NCBI GenBank assembly: GCA_001643675.2
Contig: LSRY02000028.1
Location: 868,001-932,000 of the forward strand
Direction of reading: 5' to 3'
DNA: 64,000 bases
Source of the DNA: Monocercomonoides exilis
Taxonomy: Eukaryota; Preaxostyla; Oxymonadida; Polymastigidae
Shown here: positions 24,101 to 32,150 of the stretch, piece after piece
Numbering within the stretch: the first letter of the stretch is position 1
Layout: each line of letters opens with the position of its first letter
Notes under the pieces: model-generated
Database searches by the model: none
Seen by the model: the letters and a program-made list of their open reading frames with translations, nothing else
What the model was told of the DNA's origin: nothing
Position numbers and translations under genes: made by a program

Positions 24101-24324
24101 AAGCCACCCTTATCTTGAATAGATTTACCAACAAGTCCAAGGTTTTCCGGATCATGGAAATATTTCCCATCCCAACGATCCTTTGGAATATCAGTTATTG
24201 CATCATAACCTTCAAGAAGCAAGTTCCAAAACTGTTCAGGTGAGTTTGCACCCCCTGGCAAACGCGCACCAAGTCCAACAATGGCTATTGGATCCTGGGG
24301 CCCCAATAAATCTTCAGAAATCAT
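13477..24324 (-). CDS. Highly reducing type I polyketide synthase with C-terminal FAS-type MPT domain (KS-AT-DH-CMeT-ER-KR-ACP-MPT)
   Basis: One uninterrupted exon of 3615 aa from the ATG at 24324 (the frame is open to 24492; I chose this ATG because the KS starts just after it, at DPIAIVGLG; another ATG lies at 24366). Residue numbers here count from 24492. KS 66-500: Cys241 in DTACSS, His377 in ESHGTG, His417 in NVGHLEP. AT 612-960: GHSLGE Ser706, His810. DH 1035-1345: HCLQGNIVVP His1065 and DSCLQ Asp1271. C-methyltransferase about 1640-1835: SAM loop LEVGAGTGG. ER about 2238-2540: IHAGSGGIG. KR about 2580-2770: TGGTAGF, Lys2693, Tyr2732. ACP about 2975-3045: GLDSL. MPT 3108-3671. All catalytic residues I could check are present, so the line should make a fully reduced, C-methylated chain. 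No thioesterase follows. No phosphopantetheinyl transferase is seen in the window. The overall style resembles Dictyostelium and fungal reducing PKSs. Confidence 0.95.
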   Translation of the reverse strand: MISEDLLGPQDPIAIVGLGARLPGGANSPEQFWNLLLEGYDAITDIPKDRWDGKYFHDPENLGLVGKSIQDKGGFLKGYNIDEVDLKFFYLSPREAKTLDPNQRLLLEVTYETFENAGVALEQMSGSRTGVFVGISATDYSHLQFPDINTIDVHTQTGVSTSIVANRISYFYNLIGPSFIVDTACSSTLVALNCACQSMRTHECDSALCGAVNLMMFPEISIGFSKLGVLSPDGHCKAFDAKANGYVRSEGCGMVLLKRLSDAERDGNRIFAVIRGTHVGSDGHYQQQMTSPSEQQQAVVIREVLRKSSISTADITYVESHGTGTFVGDPIECRSVSSVLNIGRDTGNPILIGSAKSNVGHLEPAAGIVSLIKMAMVMKHGVIPPTINVKKANPNIDLKKLNMKIVTTTTKFPAPLRPEVPRSALVSAFGFGGTNGGCVIQEYRGGKGLKDVKSGVKEIERDELFLLSARSVESLKEQAKRLADYLEMPSSAPIQHVAYTLGCHRTQHKQCRLAFVADSKEKAIAELRAFVNDEKDTGIVQTRFASLTPTEKLRKLCLVYCGQGSQWYGMGRELYRENVVFREWMDRIDNCLKELGAEYSIVEEIITGTEETSHVDQVEYLQPIFFAIQVCVYKVMEAAGVKPDIIVGHSLGEIAAAHVSGALSIEDATRVAWERSKGQKFCNGMGHMAAVTGEKDDLLSLIEGKKVDIAGHNAPTRWNISGETEDMNEVERVATENEESSIRVRRLLVDEPMHSQYVDLVHDQIISGLKGITPLRPSTPLVSTYTPLEKEVKMDGEYWWASLRNPVQFMGAILEMIRRTSTDSSGDEDSVKNEEDEDKKEDGSSHSAKEIEWVFLECGPHNVLRTFLGEIMGSEGKPFIYVPTLLRKAENERMLMLRSLANVYCLGYNLDLKKSVFVPYNTYDERKARVLFEESSLSAKEDVSEYCFVEGLPLYAWTRTQCWNESPMQHEHRLGPADGHPIARIRQDTLNPCWQSDISTSHIPWVLDHCLQGNIVVPGVTFVECILTCGRRVFGDRPFWLRDVQFLNAFYMNKGETVRVNISFDPIHKPGSRSATVNAYNVTLSSRVLPKGEFTLHCAVVMEAEEEVIKREKQQLTTIPLLQPDFVPSQPSQAFDTIDLDAYRKMCPIEIPIDQFFAQLWTDGLELKRQLRLTRRIWINDRDNPLMSLAYIEVNPETTEEELGKWGFMYPPFLDSCLQSGLSAREKRGAFFPVEAVRASFIRSVPKTARHCWSLSRKDPITGRLSMTCCDDEGKVYGSLQDVLIRYLESGKRGSKLGMIGGAETPMFEHKWEQIATLPSSSSETQSKSAAFPIISFDELDKDFGNTTGLPSLDNAQFLEECNAMMNGIGSEFQTKEMADVVVPMNNTLTVAIILEVFRSKLNLWKEEAELIRSKKIDVSAIKAIPVKQLAESVNILPFYHRLFLLLSRYLSEAGYLTLSLTPEAQQKANTEPTFFIENYVIAPLAPFFHDETQTLPHNEDCNALAAEILTKYPQMRPSTTLMMDVGRRMKDVIVDGENAVTLIFKDKGLADAVYRDDGEVRTLNYVTQGVLQRLVAAVQAQKKNKEAAGLSEEETVLKETKSDCPLKILEVGAGTGGTTAYLMEFLDPLTTTYTYTDISASFFGTAKQRFSRYASFMNFQTLNIENSPVEQGFEPHSQDIIIAANVVHATSDLSATLSHIQQLLKPGGYLILLEALSGLKWLDIVFGLTDGWWALKDTKFRQHPLLTPDMWRDILKETGFSSSHVFNEWTAGIQGDSQQKKIFARLGVTVAQASQLPKEQIDKQIALFSEKKQEWIEHATEAGKSKATTTCVVFVEDRNLVSGRLISSLLRDGHIVIGATHSPLPNAKESDSASLLHQLCASSQNVLPNDPQKPYGSLLDEKEISAFLQNFYAIYIPDASTKRDGYDSIFNLVTEKKLPAIVALVHLWSLDLPCVAKTEDEVKHGFEMNIYSPLYMAHALMDASKTPAVSSHITTWGVTEGVWCVTGRSQGMVKGEVGLGQSTIWGLNRSIINELDSVHPRSLDIARCPGSTEVSGVVGILSSTALDAKEKAEKEGSSPSIKAPTSAVVELCETEIAVRGNKCFGQRLIQFHDSSELALVEKSLPSIPLAPSSNSSASASASASSASSSSCTGASESYYTLTTPRKNLLCLEERFRMAELPAGEVEVEVAASGVVYRDVMMWTWQLPENARQGSNLGIEFAGIVRRIGDGVTRVKVGDRVFGVGRECCGLYTVVHEKNVGLCPNDGKYSWDQLGAIGLEMSTVYYSLVTVAKVKKGDYVLIHAGSGGIGLCAISLCRHFGAIPIVTTRSEWKRNYLSKMGVPYVLSSESPAFAQECKKITNGKGVNIVLNSLPSQELIHAGLSSLCKGGVFVEIGKVDLYQGTMVSLLPFISNITYRVVAIDQFIYDNDDILSEVFDGCSKLLCSNSFVPPPVTTFALSQAEDAYSFMKDGRHVGKVVIAPISSNLPLCGECTSSSNEYTSLCVPHFRRVIGAESQGNYIDATKTYLVTGGTAGFSLSLATGLLKRGAKYLAVSSRSGKGDSTRQQHFEALRKKYGADIRVFKCDASSPEETRAMLAEIRKTMPPITGVIHGAMLLHDGYMMNLDDKAFWEVLGPKSFGAWLIHEDTVRNNDPITMFVLLSSLNVVVGTHGQANYGSANMFLDSLSLYRRSQGLPCISVQWGVLGGVGYVHRNTTTLGANMGQFGFRAFSSDWANRILHTCLEAQADIEDEHIGRKRFLEENAGHHSLSASLAQLQAETFKKLPMGLRPFSLRPENEAQHPSHFFDGAESLTNIRAARRVFNHPLSVPVTVGVFNVSWEPLFAFMASLAETGRFKYIKEQVDREIELRSETSKSNESGSATESTSSSSTSKSGQYASVAEALRTIVSPEESVAFLAQAIAKESARVLGISSEEEISIDVPLSQYGLDSLTAVEMKNWTEKQVKVDIPVVDFVRGPSSDQLARSMLAKFYEKFQRPKQSTPSETGEATTSGTSTASSASTASTKQSERATEKAQSLPEKEFEEHKEKKKQPLTAYVFTGQSGLKAGVGMDIYELYPEAKEIWDKCDAHFMEELGISILKIVRENPIEYKIDFTDGEKGRILREKYMNFRITNDDAVMKEVHSVDPTINSRAFPNVAPDTPHFIFHSPTGLLSMTHFAQPIIIIYEYVALACLRSHQNSKQIKEDLSNRHLFCGHSLGEYCALTAMGGIASAEEMAMVCFMRGMVMQSCVPRDPVTHMTDYAMAAVSPMRVAPWFKIEHLKNVIECTVNSCGGRLLQIVNYNVYNDQYVVSGEKYAIWQLSIVLTHVEEQTRKKNEDSSFKYDEELLAKSILSEIDRFCYEAISAYPYASTPIKLPRTTSVMPLEGIDMPFHSSVLRKVVPLFRSFLDSRLPSVDAFAYADRLIGKFITNTYSKETFSLSLSYVRQLIAVTNSPYLREAVGQLVDPSVNEMVLIHGMKNSQSSSSSNAYPPWLSMSNNEKARLLLRESLSYQFASPVQWIDTQNTFMLNGIRRVIEIGPSKTLSTMFSKSIMRLKEQGEQGHKIQQFIIRMNNRSSPNATEKGKATLGAVNSGIEILTFATDREVLEQLVKEEVQN

Positions 24325-24503
24325 AAATATTCGCTCGCAAAAATCTTTACAGATCTTAACACCCATACAAACTATTTTCAATCGAAAAATCAAAATAGTT
24401 ATGTGATAATCATTTTTTGTTAATTTTAAACTGAAATGCAATATATTTTCAGACTTAAATGAATAAAAAATTGATATGGCATTAATGATCATAATTTATT
24501 TGA
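24325..24503. promoter_or_regulatory. Divergent intergenic region between PKS and RPC3
   Basis: 179 bp of AT-rich DNA between the proposed start codons of the PKS (-) and the Pol III subunit gene (+). It is a likely shared promoter region; no motif recognised. Confidence 0.4.
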
Positions 24504-27500
24504 ATGGAGCATAATGATTATCTCCTGGCTTCAACAATTGTCAATCATTATTTTGGAGATGCTGCAGCAGTTAGTTATTTTTATTATTATTAAATTTGTT
24601 CAATTTTGTTTAGAAAATTGTAACATATTTGCTGAAAAGACCAAAACGAACCGCTTACGATGTAGTGTTATCAACTGGACTAAAACAGGAAGTAGTTCAA
24701 CCAACGATACTCACTTTAATTAACCATAATATTGTAATTTTCGAACTATCACCTCTTCCACCTTCAGAAGGTAAAACGTCCCAAAAGCATCCAATTTCTT
24801 TGTCACTTTTATCTGCTGATTTAACCGCAATACTGATGCGCTTACGCTTCAAATCGTTTTCGTACTTCATTTTACAACAATACGGAATGCTGTCATCTCT
24901 TCTTTTTGATGTCTTTCTCGAAAAAGGAAGATGCTCATTTCAACAGGCTGTTTCTGCTGTTGTCAAACAACGTCCCGATCTTGCTGACCAAATAATAGGA
25001 CATATGAGTCGAGGTGATGGTAATGTTGTTGATAAAGCCTTTACGGCTCTGACTGCAAATCATTTCTTGATCAGAAGTTCTTTATCGAAGTTTGTTGCTT
25101 TAGTTTAAAATTAGCCGAAATCAATGGGAAATTTTTTTTAAACATTATAAATATATTGTTTTGTTTTGTTTTGTTTTGTGTTAGCTTTGATTCGACTCCA
25201 CTTCCGGATGTTGCTTCAATGTCTTTTCAGACTCCATCTTTTGCGACCCCTTTCTTTGCAGCTCCAACCTTTCCAACTCCTGACTCTCAATCATCCACTT
25301 CATTGCCTACGCCTCCTCCAGAAGGAGGTTCATTTTCATACACTCCAGCTGCTCCAGTTCAATCGTCGCAATCACTTTCACCCCACAGCGCTTCTTCTTC
25401 TTCATCCAAGTCATCGTTGGATCAATCCGTTGCTTTTAAAGAATCATCTTCTTCATCTACGCTTTTCCCTACAGCAGCAAATGATGCTCGGCAAGCAAGC
25501 TTATCTCCTTCTTCGTCTTCTGCTTTTTCCATTGCTTCTTCACTTTCACCAGCACCTCATCAATACCAGCCATCATCATTATCACTTTCTTCCTCTTCAG
25601 TTACTTCTGCTTCTTCTTCAGTTTTTTCTTCTCCTTCACCTTCTTCTTCTCCTCGACCGTCTTCTGTAGCCTCCACCTCGTCCACTGCTTCATCTTCCCA
25701 CATTCCTCTTTTCCGAGTGAATTACTACGAGTTCAGCAATGTCTTCTTCCGCCACCAGCTGCTCACTCCTTCATTCGGACTCACTTTTCTCCCAGCCACC
25801 GCCACAACTGACCCAAAGGCTCTTCTGTCCTTTCTCGCTATTCAGATCCTCAGCAGGCCAAACCTACCGTTCCGCTTGCTTCCGTTTGAGATGAAGCTTG
25901 TTTTGGACACATTGTTTGACTTGGGAGAAGGAAAAGGAGAATATGACGAGTCTGACAAGCAGGTTGGAGCAGCTGGGCAGATGGGGATGGCTGGAGGAGC
26001 ATTGAGACAAGCAGCACTGGCGAAGGAATTGGGTGCACAAGGGGGCATTGCAGCAGGAAAGGATAAAGCGAGTAGCGGAGCAGGTGGAGAATCTGGAAAA
26101 CAAAAGAAAGGAAGGAAGAAATCGGAGGAGCCGAAGAAAGCGGGAAGAGGAAGGAAATCAGAGACGAAAGACTCCGGCGCTTCCTTATTGAATGAGATTA
26201 TCAACAACGAGCTGCATCTTGATATTGGTTCCGGTGCAGGGATGGGCGCAGCAGGTGTCATATTGGGTGGGGTGGGTGGAGGTGGTGGTGGAGGTGGAGG
26301 TGGAGGTGGAGGTGGAGGTGGAGGAGGATCTGGTTACTCTGAGAAAGGAGTGGGCGAGACATCACATTCATTCACGTTGGAGTCGTTCTGCACTGCGATT
26401 CAGCAGAACATTTCGAGGACGCCAGCGGAGTGGGAAATGCTGCTTCGCTTTTTGTGTGAAGAGCCTCCTTTTGTTCTCGAGATGAAGACAACAACACAAA
26501 TCGTGTTTTCTGTAAGTATGTTCAAATGGAAAGTGTTAAAAAAAATTTTTTTTGAGTCTGTGATTTTATTTTGGTTTTAATGTTTTCGTTTTGGCGATAT
26601 TAATTTTATATGAAATCGTTGTTTTTGTGTATATTGTGAGAAAACGCATTCACTTTGCTTTTAACTTTTTCCTCCTTTTATTTTAATATTTTGAAATTCT
26701 CATTTTTTTTTTTTTTCTGTTTTTGTGATTGATTCAAATTGTGAATTTTATTGAAGATTATCTTGCTCTGAAAACAACGCTGAAGGAAAGGCTTCTCGAA
26801 GACTATATTCTGAAAGAGTATGTTTCTCTTTTGAATCATTGAATTCACTCATTCTATTGCTTGATATTTCAAACTTATAATAAATGACTCATTTATATTT
26901 ATTTATTTATTTATGTGTATTTTGCAATATGTTCTTGTGTTTGATTCAGAATTCGTTTCATACACACCACTGCCAATTCAGATGAAGAGAATGCAGCAGA
27001 AAATGATTCAAATGACGATGCCTTGTGTGTCTGGCGTATTCTTCGCCGCGGAGATTACATCACATCAAAAGAAGTGTGCAAATCCAATCGAGTTTAACTT
27101 CTATATAAGTTTTCTCAAATGATTATTGAAAATAATTAAAAATAAATTATTTTTTTTTTTTTTTTTGACAATTAATAAAATGAAAATCACTGAATTAATT
27201 CATTCATCTTTCATCTGTCCATTTTTATCAATAATGCTATTTCTCTTTTTCTTTTACATCTTTTTTTCACAGATTTCTGAAAAAGGCCTTCTCAATCTGT
27301 TTGATGTGAATCGCTTCTTGTATCAACTGATGACTAACTCACTTATTTCTTGTCAGGTTTCTCTTTCTTTTTCATTCCAATTTCCTTCATCTGAAAAATT
27401 CATCCATCCAAAATAATAATAATTCATCTCTATTTATTCTCATTCTTAATTTTTAATTTAATTTTCTGCTTCATTTTTATTTAAATTTATAGGAAATCCC

Positions 27501-27908
27501 ACAAACATCAGAATATCGCCCTCAAAAAACAACTTATTTGTGGAGACTCTCATTTGACGATGCTGCTGATACCATCCTTCAAAAGCTCTATTTTTCTGCT
27601 GCAAATCTTCTGATTAGATATTGGAAAGAACAGTCAATTCTGAAAGTTTGTTTCAAAAAAATTTTTGTATAAAATTTTTATCTTCTGATAATTATTCGAC
27701 TGTTAATCGATTTTTCACTTTGATTTCACAATTTCATTTCAAAAAATGAACTTGCTTTTAGGCACTTGGAGATTCAATCACTTCAACTACTTCTGCAATT
27801 GCTCTCCCAGATTCACAGCGCTTCCAACAAATGAGAAAAGCTGTGATGCGTCTTGAAGCCGACCTTATTCGAATTGACAAATGCATAATGATCCTTCGCG
27901 ATTTTTAG
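24504..27908 (+). CDS. DNA-directed RNA polymerase III subunit RPC3 (RPC82/POLR3C)
   Basis: Eight exons with consistent phases: 24504..24569, 24614..25089, 25185..26515, 26757..26817, 26950..27073, 27273..27356, 27493..27645, 27762..27908 (TAG), giving 813 aa. RPC3 is a winged-helix subunit of the initiation subcomplex of Pol III, which makes tRNA and 5S RNA. Evidence: N-terminal HYFGDAAAKIVTYLLKR and LTLINHNIVIFEL; the second winged helix with ILMRLRFKSFSYFILQQYG and TANHFLIR; then VFSVNYLALKTTLKERLLED; the late helix REIPQT-type segment with TTYLWRLSFDDAA; and an end in IDKCIMILRDF, as in POLR3C. Human RPC3 is 534 aa; the excess here is a Ser-rich segment (about 25200-25700) and a basic/Gly stretch with about 18 Gly (about 26270-26330), both in one exon between conserved domains. 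Confidence 0.92.
26267..26328 (+). repeat. GGTGGA repeat coding for a poly-glycine run
   Basis: Tandem GGTGGA hexamers inside exon 3 of RPC3 encode about 20 Gly in a row with one Val. It is low-complexity coding DNA that probably varies in length. Confidence 0.85.
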
Positions 27909-28132
27909 TGTTCTAATATTTCACTTCACTTTAATTTTTAAAAATAACAATAAAAATTTAATTCTTTTACTATTGTTCCCATATCTCGCATAATTGTTGA
28001 TCAACTTAAACCAAACTAAAATACAGAAAATTCACGAAAAAGAAAAAGCTTCATTTTAGCATTAAGTATGGAGCTGTCGATTGCATTTTCGTTTTTAATT
28101 TATTTTAAAATTTTAATGTGTATTTGAAGGTT

Positions 28133-30583
28133 ATGAAGCAGTCAAATAAGAGCAATACTTTAGGAATAGATCGAACTTTTGTTTCTTCTTTTGAGAAAAA
28201 TGTTATTGATGTTTTACTTCAGTTACCTAGCATTCATTCAAACGAAAAACAATTTGAATCATTGCTTAAACAGTGGAATCGACGCGCTCAAGAGTTTACA
28301 AAAGAAGGGAATGATTTATTTCTCAAAAATCCTCAATTCAAATCTTTGCTTCGGGGAAAGCGCTTAACTGACAACGACATCACCGAAAATCTTTTTTTGT
28401 TACTGAAAATGGCAATTTTTTTAAGTTTGCAATCCGAGGAAGCTGATGTTTCGTCAACAATTATACAACTTTATGAATCGGAAATCATGGTTGATGAAGC
28501 ATCAATTGCATCCCTTTGTGGAGATAAAAAACAACAACTTCAATGTTCTCCAGACAGTGAGGAACTTTTTCAGAAACTCTCCGATTCTTCCTTGTCATCA
28601 ATTGCCACAATAATTTCACGAGGAGTATATATCCAGCCATCAATTGTAGAATCGATCATCGAATATTCTTTCAGTACTTTTGGAACATTATCGCGTGCAT
28701 CTGGAAATGGCACTATAAAATATCCGTCTTGGCCTTTGATCGCTCTTCTTCTTTTAACAAACAACATTACACCTGAGACTTCACCAATTCTAACAAACTA
28801 CGCACTAAATCCATCGTCATTTCTTTTTCTTGTGCGCTTATCTTCTATCACGCACTCACAGTTCCATCCTCTGCCTTTTATCACACATTTGTATCTGTCT
28901 CATGTATCTATTCGCGACGAGGATATCTTTTCTGATGCTGCTTTGTCGTTGCTGCTCACGAATGCTGATGCCCAGCAAATATACTCTTCAATGCCTTACT
29001 CATCAATGGAGCAAGCTCAAAAGCAGCTGAGCATCCAACTTGAAGGGAATGAAGACGAATCCGTCTCAGAAAAGTCACTCACTTCACCAGTTCGGCGAGA
29101 AAAGAAGAGGAAAAGCAAAGTGGATGCAATAAATTCCAGCAGCAAATCCAAAATGACTCCAGTTCCTTCGCCCCTTCCGACAGCTCGTCCGCTCACCGCC
29201 TTGCAAGTAACAGAAAGTATTCAATCGCTGAAAAGGAAGAAGGAGACAGTCATTTCTGTTTCATACAGAACATACCCAACTCTTCGACATTCACTTGTTT
29301 GTACATCCTCATCTCGCATCCTCAGTTCTTCTTCTGCTGCTGCCCCAACTTTAAAAATGCCTCCTCAGGAGTTTTATCTGCGCATCCTGTTTTCCAACCA
29401 TGTTTCTTCTTCGCAGCTCACAAGCGCTCTTCTTTCCACCCCTCTGTTTCACACTCTTGTCACAGAGCCGAGCGATGATGAGTCTGTAAAAGAAAGTGAG
29501 AAAGACAGCAAATCTGAAAAATACCCGGAAAAGCCGCTCGCATTGGAAGTATTAGCTCTTCTCCTGACACAGCTGGAAGGCTGGGTGAGGGCTCTTCGGT
29601 TGTCTGAGTCTTCCATTAGCAGCAGGCCAGACATCATAACACCTGAGCGTCTATTATCATCACGCACAGATCCAAATCCGATGATCTATGCTGTCAGCTC
29701 ACTCCACTCGCTTTCTCCACCTCTTCCTCATTCATCGGCTGTGTTATCACTTGTCTCCTCTATTCTCGATGTGTTCTCGCCCACACTCATCAGACAGGCT
29801 GAGTTCCATCCGCTTGTCGCAAGAATGCGCAGTTCTGTGTCTGCCGCTGCGATTTCACTCCACTTTATGACAGATGTGAAAGGGCTGATTGGAGGGCTTG
29901 TTGAAGAAAAGGGATATTCTCGGTCGAAAATGAACGAAGCTGCCTTTGCAACAGATGCAACATCTGGATTGGCTGATGAAAAGGAAGGAAAGAAAGGAGA
30001 AGGGAAAGAGTTTGACTTCTCAGCAGTGCCAGAAGCCGAAGACTATCTGTGTGTGTTGGCAATGCATTCGCTTCTTCCTGCGCAGTCTGCAACAAATCTG
30101 ATGGTCAAATATGTTGGACCAGACAAGGAAAACAGCACAGCCCCTAGTTCAGAAGGTGCCTCTTCGTCTTCCAAGCAGCAGAGCTGGACTGTGCAGAGCC
30201 GCCCATTCATGCTTCCCCCGCAGCAGCTGATTGAAAGTGGAGAGTGGTGGAGAGAGAAGAGCTGGTGCGACACAGTTCAGTGGGCGTCTGCAGAGCTGAA
30301 GGGGGAGAGGATGTTCATCAGAGATGCTTCTGCCAGCAGTGCGCTGACGGCTGTGACGCTTGTGAGGCAGAGCGATGAGGCGATTGTGCAGACTGTTAGA
30401 AAAAGAGTGATGAAGGGACAAGAAGGATCAAAGAAGTCGAATGATGGAAAAGACAATGATGCTTCTGGAGACAAAGAAAAAGGAAACAATAGAAATGCTG
30501 TGCTTGAGAGTGTTATTGCTCAAATAAAACCTTCTGTTGATTTGCCGCTTGTTGGGTATGATGTGATTGAGATACCTTTCTGA
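28133..30583 (+). CDS. Hypothetical 816-817-aa largely helical protein
   Basis: Not firmly recognised. A single exon; the first real ATG is at 28133 (the frame is open a few codons further with no ATG). The N-terminal half reads as an alpha-helical repeat-like protein (KNVIDVLLQLPSIH, WPLIALLLLTNN, FLFLVRLSSI). A Lys/Arg- and Ser-rich linker with a nuclear-localisation look (REKKRKSKVD) follows at about 29095-29125. A second helical block runs from FYLRILFSNHVSSSQLTS to SILDVFSPTLIRQAEFHPLV and VKGLIGGL, and the end is charged. The last helical block vaguely recalls the C-terminal helical region of small-subunit processome proteins (NOL11/Utp12-like), but no WD repeats are present and I would not assign it. 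It lies downstream of RPC3 on the same strand, 224 bp apart. Confidence 0.75.
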   Translation: MKQSNKSNTLGIDRTFVSSFEKNVIDVLLQLPSIHSNEKQFESLLKQWNRRAQEFTKEGNDLFLKNPQFKSLLRGKRLTDNDITENLFLLLKMAIFLSLQSEEADVSSTIIQLYESEIMVDEASIASLCGDKKQQLQCSPDSEELFQKLSDSSLSSIATIISRGVYIQPSIVESIIEYSFSTFGTLSRASGNGTIKYPSWPLIALLLLTNNITPETSPILTNYALNPSSFLFLVRLSSITHSQFHPLPFITHLYLSHVSIRDEDIFSDAALSLLLTNADAQQIYSSMPYSSMEQAQKQLSIQLEGNEDESVSEKSLTSPVRREKKRKSKVDAINSSSKSKMTPVPSPLPTARPLTALQVTESIQSLKRKKETVISVSYRTYPTLRHSLVCTSSSRILSSSSAAAPTLKMPPQEFYLRILFSNHVSSSQLTSALLSTPLFHTLVTEPSDDESVKESEKDSKSEKYPEKPLALEVLALLLTQLEGWVRALRLSESSISSRPDIITPERLLSSRTDPNPMIYAVSSLHSLSPPLPHSSAVLSLVSSILDVFSPTLIRQAEFHPLVARMRSSVSAAAISLHFMTDVKGLIGGLVEEKGYSRSKMNEAAFATDATSGLADEKEGKKGEGKEFDFSAVPEAEDYLCVLAMHSLLPAQSATNLMVKYVGPDKENSTAPSSEGASSSSKQQSWTVQSRPFMLPPQQLIESGEWWREKSWCDTVQWASAELKGERMFIRDASASSALTAVTLVRQSDEAIVQTVRKRVMKGQEGSKKSNDGKDNDASGDKEKGNNRNAVLESVIAQIKPSVDLPLVGYDVIEIPF

Positions 30584-31475
30584 GACAATTCTCGTTGAAT
30601 TGATGCCTTCCTTTGCATGATAACTCTTCCATTTCATCTAAACATTTCACCTTCAAATCATTGTTTTGCATCAAAATAAAAATAATAAAATCAGGTTGAT
30701 TGTTAATTTTCTTTCTTTCTTTTTTCTTGAATTTAAAATGGAATTATTGCTTTATTAAGCAGTAACGATGAAAAAAGCTGCTCATAATAATAATAATAAA
30801 TATGCCTTGAACGAAAAGCAACAGCTGGAGAATAAAGATACTCGATATTTGAATAAAGATCAAAAAGCCATCACAATGATAATGATAACAAAAATAATGA
30901 ATATGCAGTAAGATCTCAAGAAATGGCAGAATTACAGAAAATGTTTTATGAATGAACAAATGAATGCAAATGCTAATTTTATTTTCTTTCAAAAGCAAAC
31001 GCAAATTACACGGCTAATGGCTTTTGGTATGTATTAAGAACAGACATATCATCGCTCTCCTAAAAGAAAAAAAAAACAGAAGAAACAAGATTAACAACAA
31101 AAAGACAAATGAATCAAAAAATATCAGTAAACAGACATATAAAATTACGAAAAGAATGTTTTGACTAACTCTTAGAAATTAATGCTTCTGCAAAAAACTT
31201 AAAAAAAAGATAATAATAAAATATTAAATGGAAAACGAAACAAAAAGAAAAGAAACACAAAACAACAGAGACTAAAAGCTTAAATCAAAGAAGAATCAAT
31301 AGAAAGAATATAAACACTCAAAAATCAAAATATTAAATTATTATTATTATTATTATTATTATTAACATTAATATTAAAATAATAAAAGAATATTATTCAA
31401 ATTATCAATAAATCGAATTATGAAGATTACATTTCCAATCACATTATACTTTCTCTCTCTCTCTCTTTCTCTCTT
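30584..31475. other. Intergenic between convergent genes
   Basis: A/T-rich DNA with simple repeats, notably (ATT)n at about 31337-31365 and a (TC)n tract at 31451-31475 that abuts the ATG4 stop codon. No gene is seen. Confidence 0.6.
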
Positions 31476-32118
31476 TCACTCGCCCCACAGCTGTGCCTTT
31501 TTCTCCAGCAGCGAAAAGAGCGGCGGCTCAATCTCGTTGATGCGCTGGCAGAACTCGTCCCAGTCCTGTCTGCTCGACACCAGAAACGCCAGCATCATCG
31601 ACGGGTCGATGTTCGCCATGTTGATGGAGAGGATGTTCTTCTGGTGGAATGTGTGCATCATCGGCTCAATCTGCTCTCTTTTGGTGACGGCTGGCTGTGT
31701 TACGTGCGGATCCAGATAGAACAGCCGGTTCTGCTGCACCCCAACAAACCAGTACGACGAGCGGGGCTTGCCGCCCACAATGCCGAGGGTGAAAGGGAGG
31801 GTGAAGATCGCTCTGAGTGAAGGGTAGTAAACTGGATTCACACTCTCCACGCCCAGCCTCACTGGCACTAGCAGCACCAGCGGATGCCACGGGCCAGACG
31901 GAGGGGCAAGAGCAGTATTCGGCACAAGAGAAGAGGTGGAGCAAGAGAACTTCCCGTCGGCTGTCCAGGCGGAGGGGGAGCCAGGACGCACAGCTGTGGA
32001 GCGCCCACGCTGTCTGATGTATGAGATGGACTCGAAGGTCGATGGAGAGGACGAGGCAGACGCGAATGTGGGTGCTCGGCGGAAGCGGAAGAAGGCAGAG
32101 GAGCCAGTTTTGGAGGAG

Positions 32119-32150
<32 letters not shown>

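Noticed and set aside
13477-24324. Numerous ORFs of 60-170 codons opposite or overlapping the PKS
   Set aside because: They are shadows of the PKS frame; none shows a conserved domain.
24325-24492. Extended PKS N-terminus from the ATG at 24492 (or 24366)
   Set aside because: The extra residues come from AT-rich upstream DNA and look like no PKS N-terminus. KS homology starts right after the ATG at 24324. The middle ATG at 24366 cannot be excluded.
24629-25108. A separate small gene starting at the Met in LLKRPKR
   Set aside because: The segment is internal to RPC3; an upstream exon joins in frame to give the conserved winged helix, and the ORF end is the start of an intron.
25842-26261. Minus-strand Pro/Ala/Ser ORF
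   Set aside because: Antisense of the basic/Gly region of RPC3; no homology.
28118-28132. Start of the 817-aa protein at 28118
   Set aside because: The codon is GTG; the first ATG in frame is at 28133.
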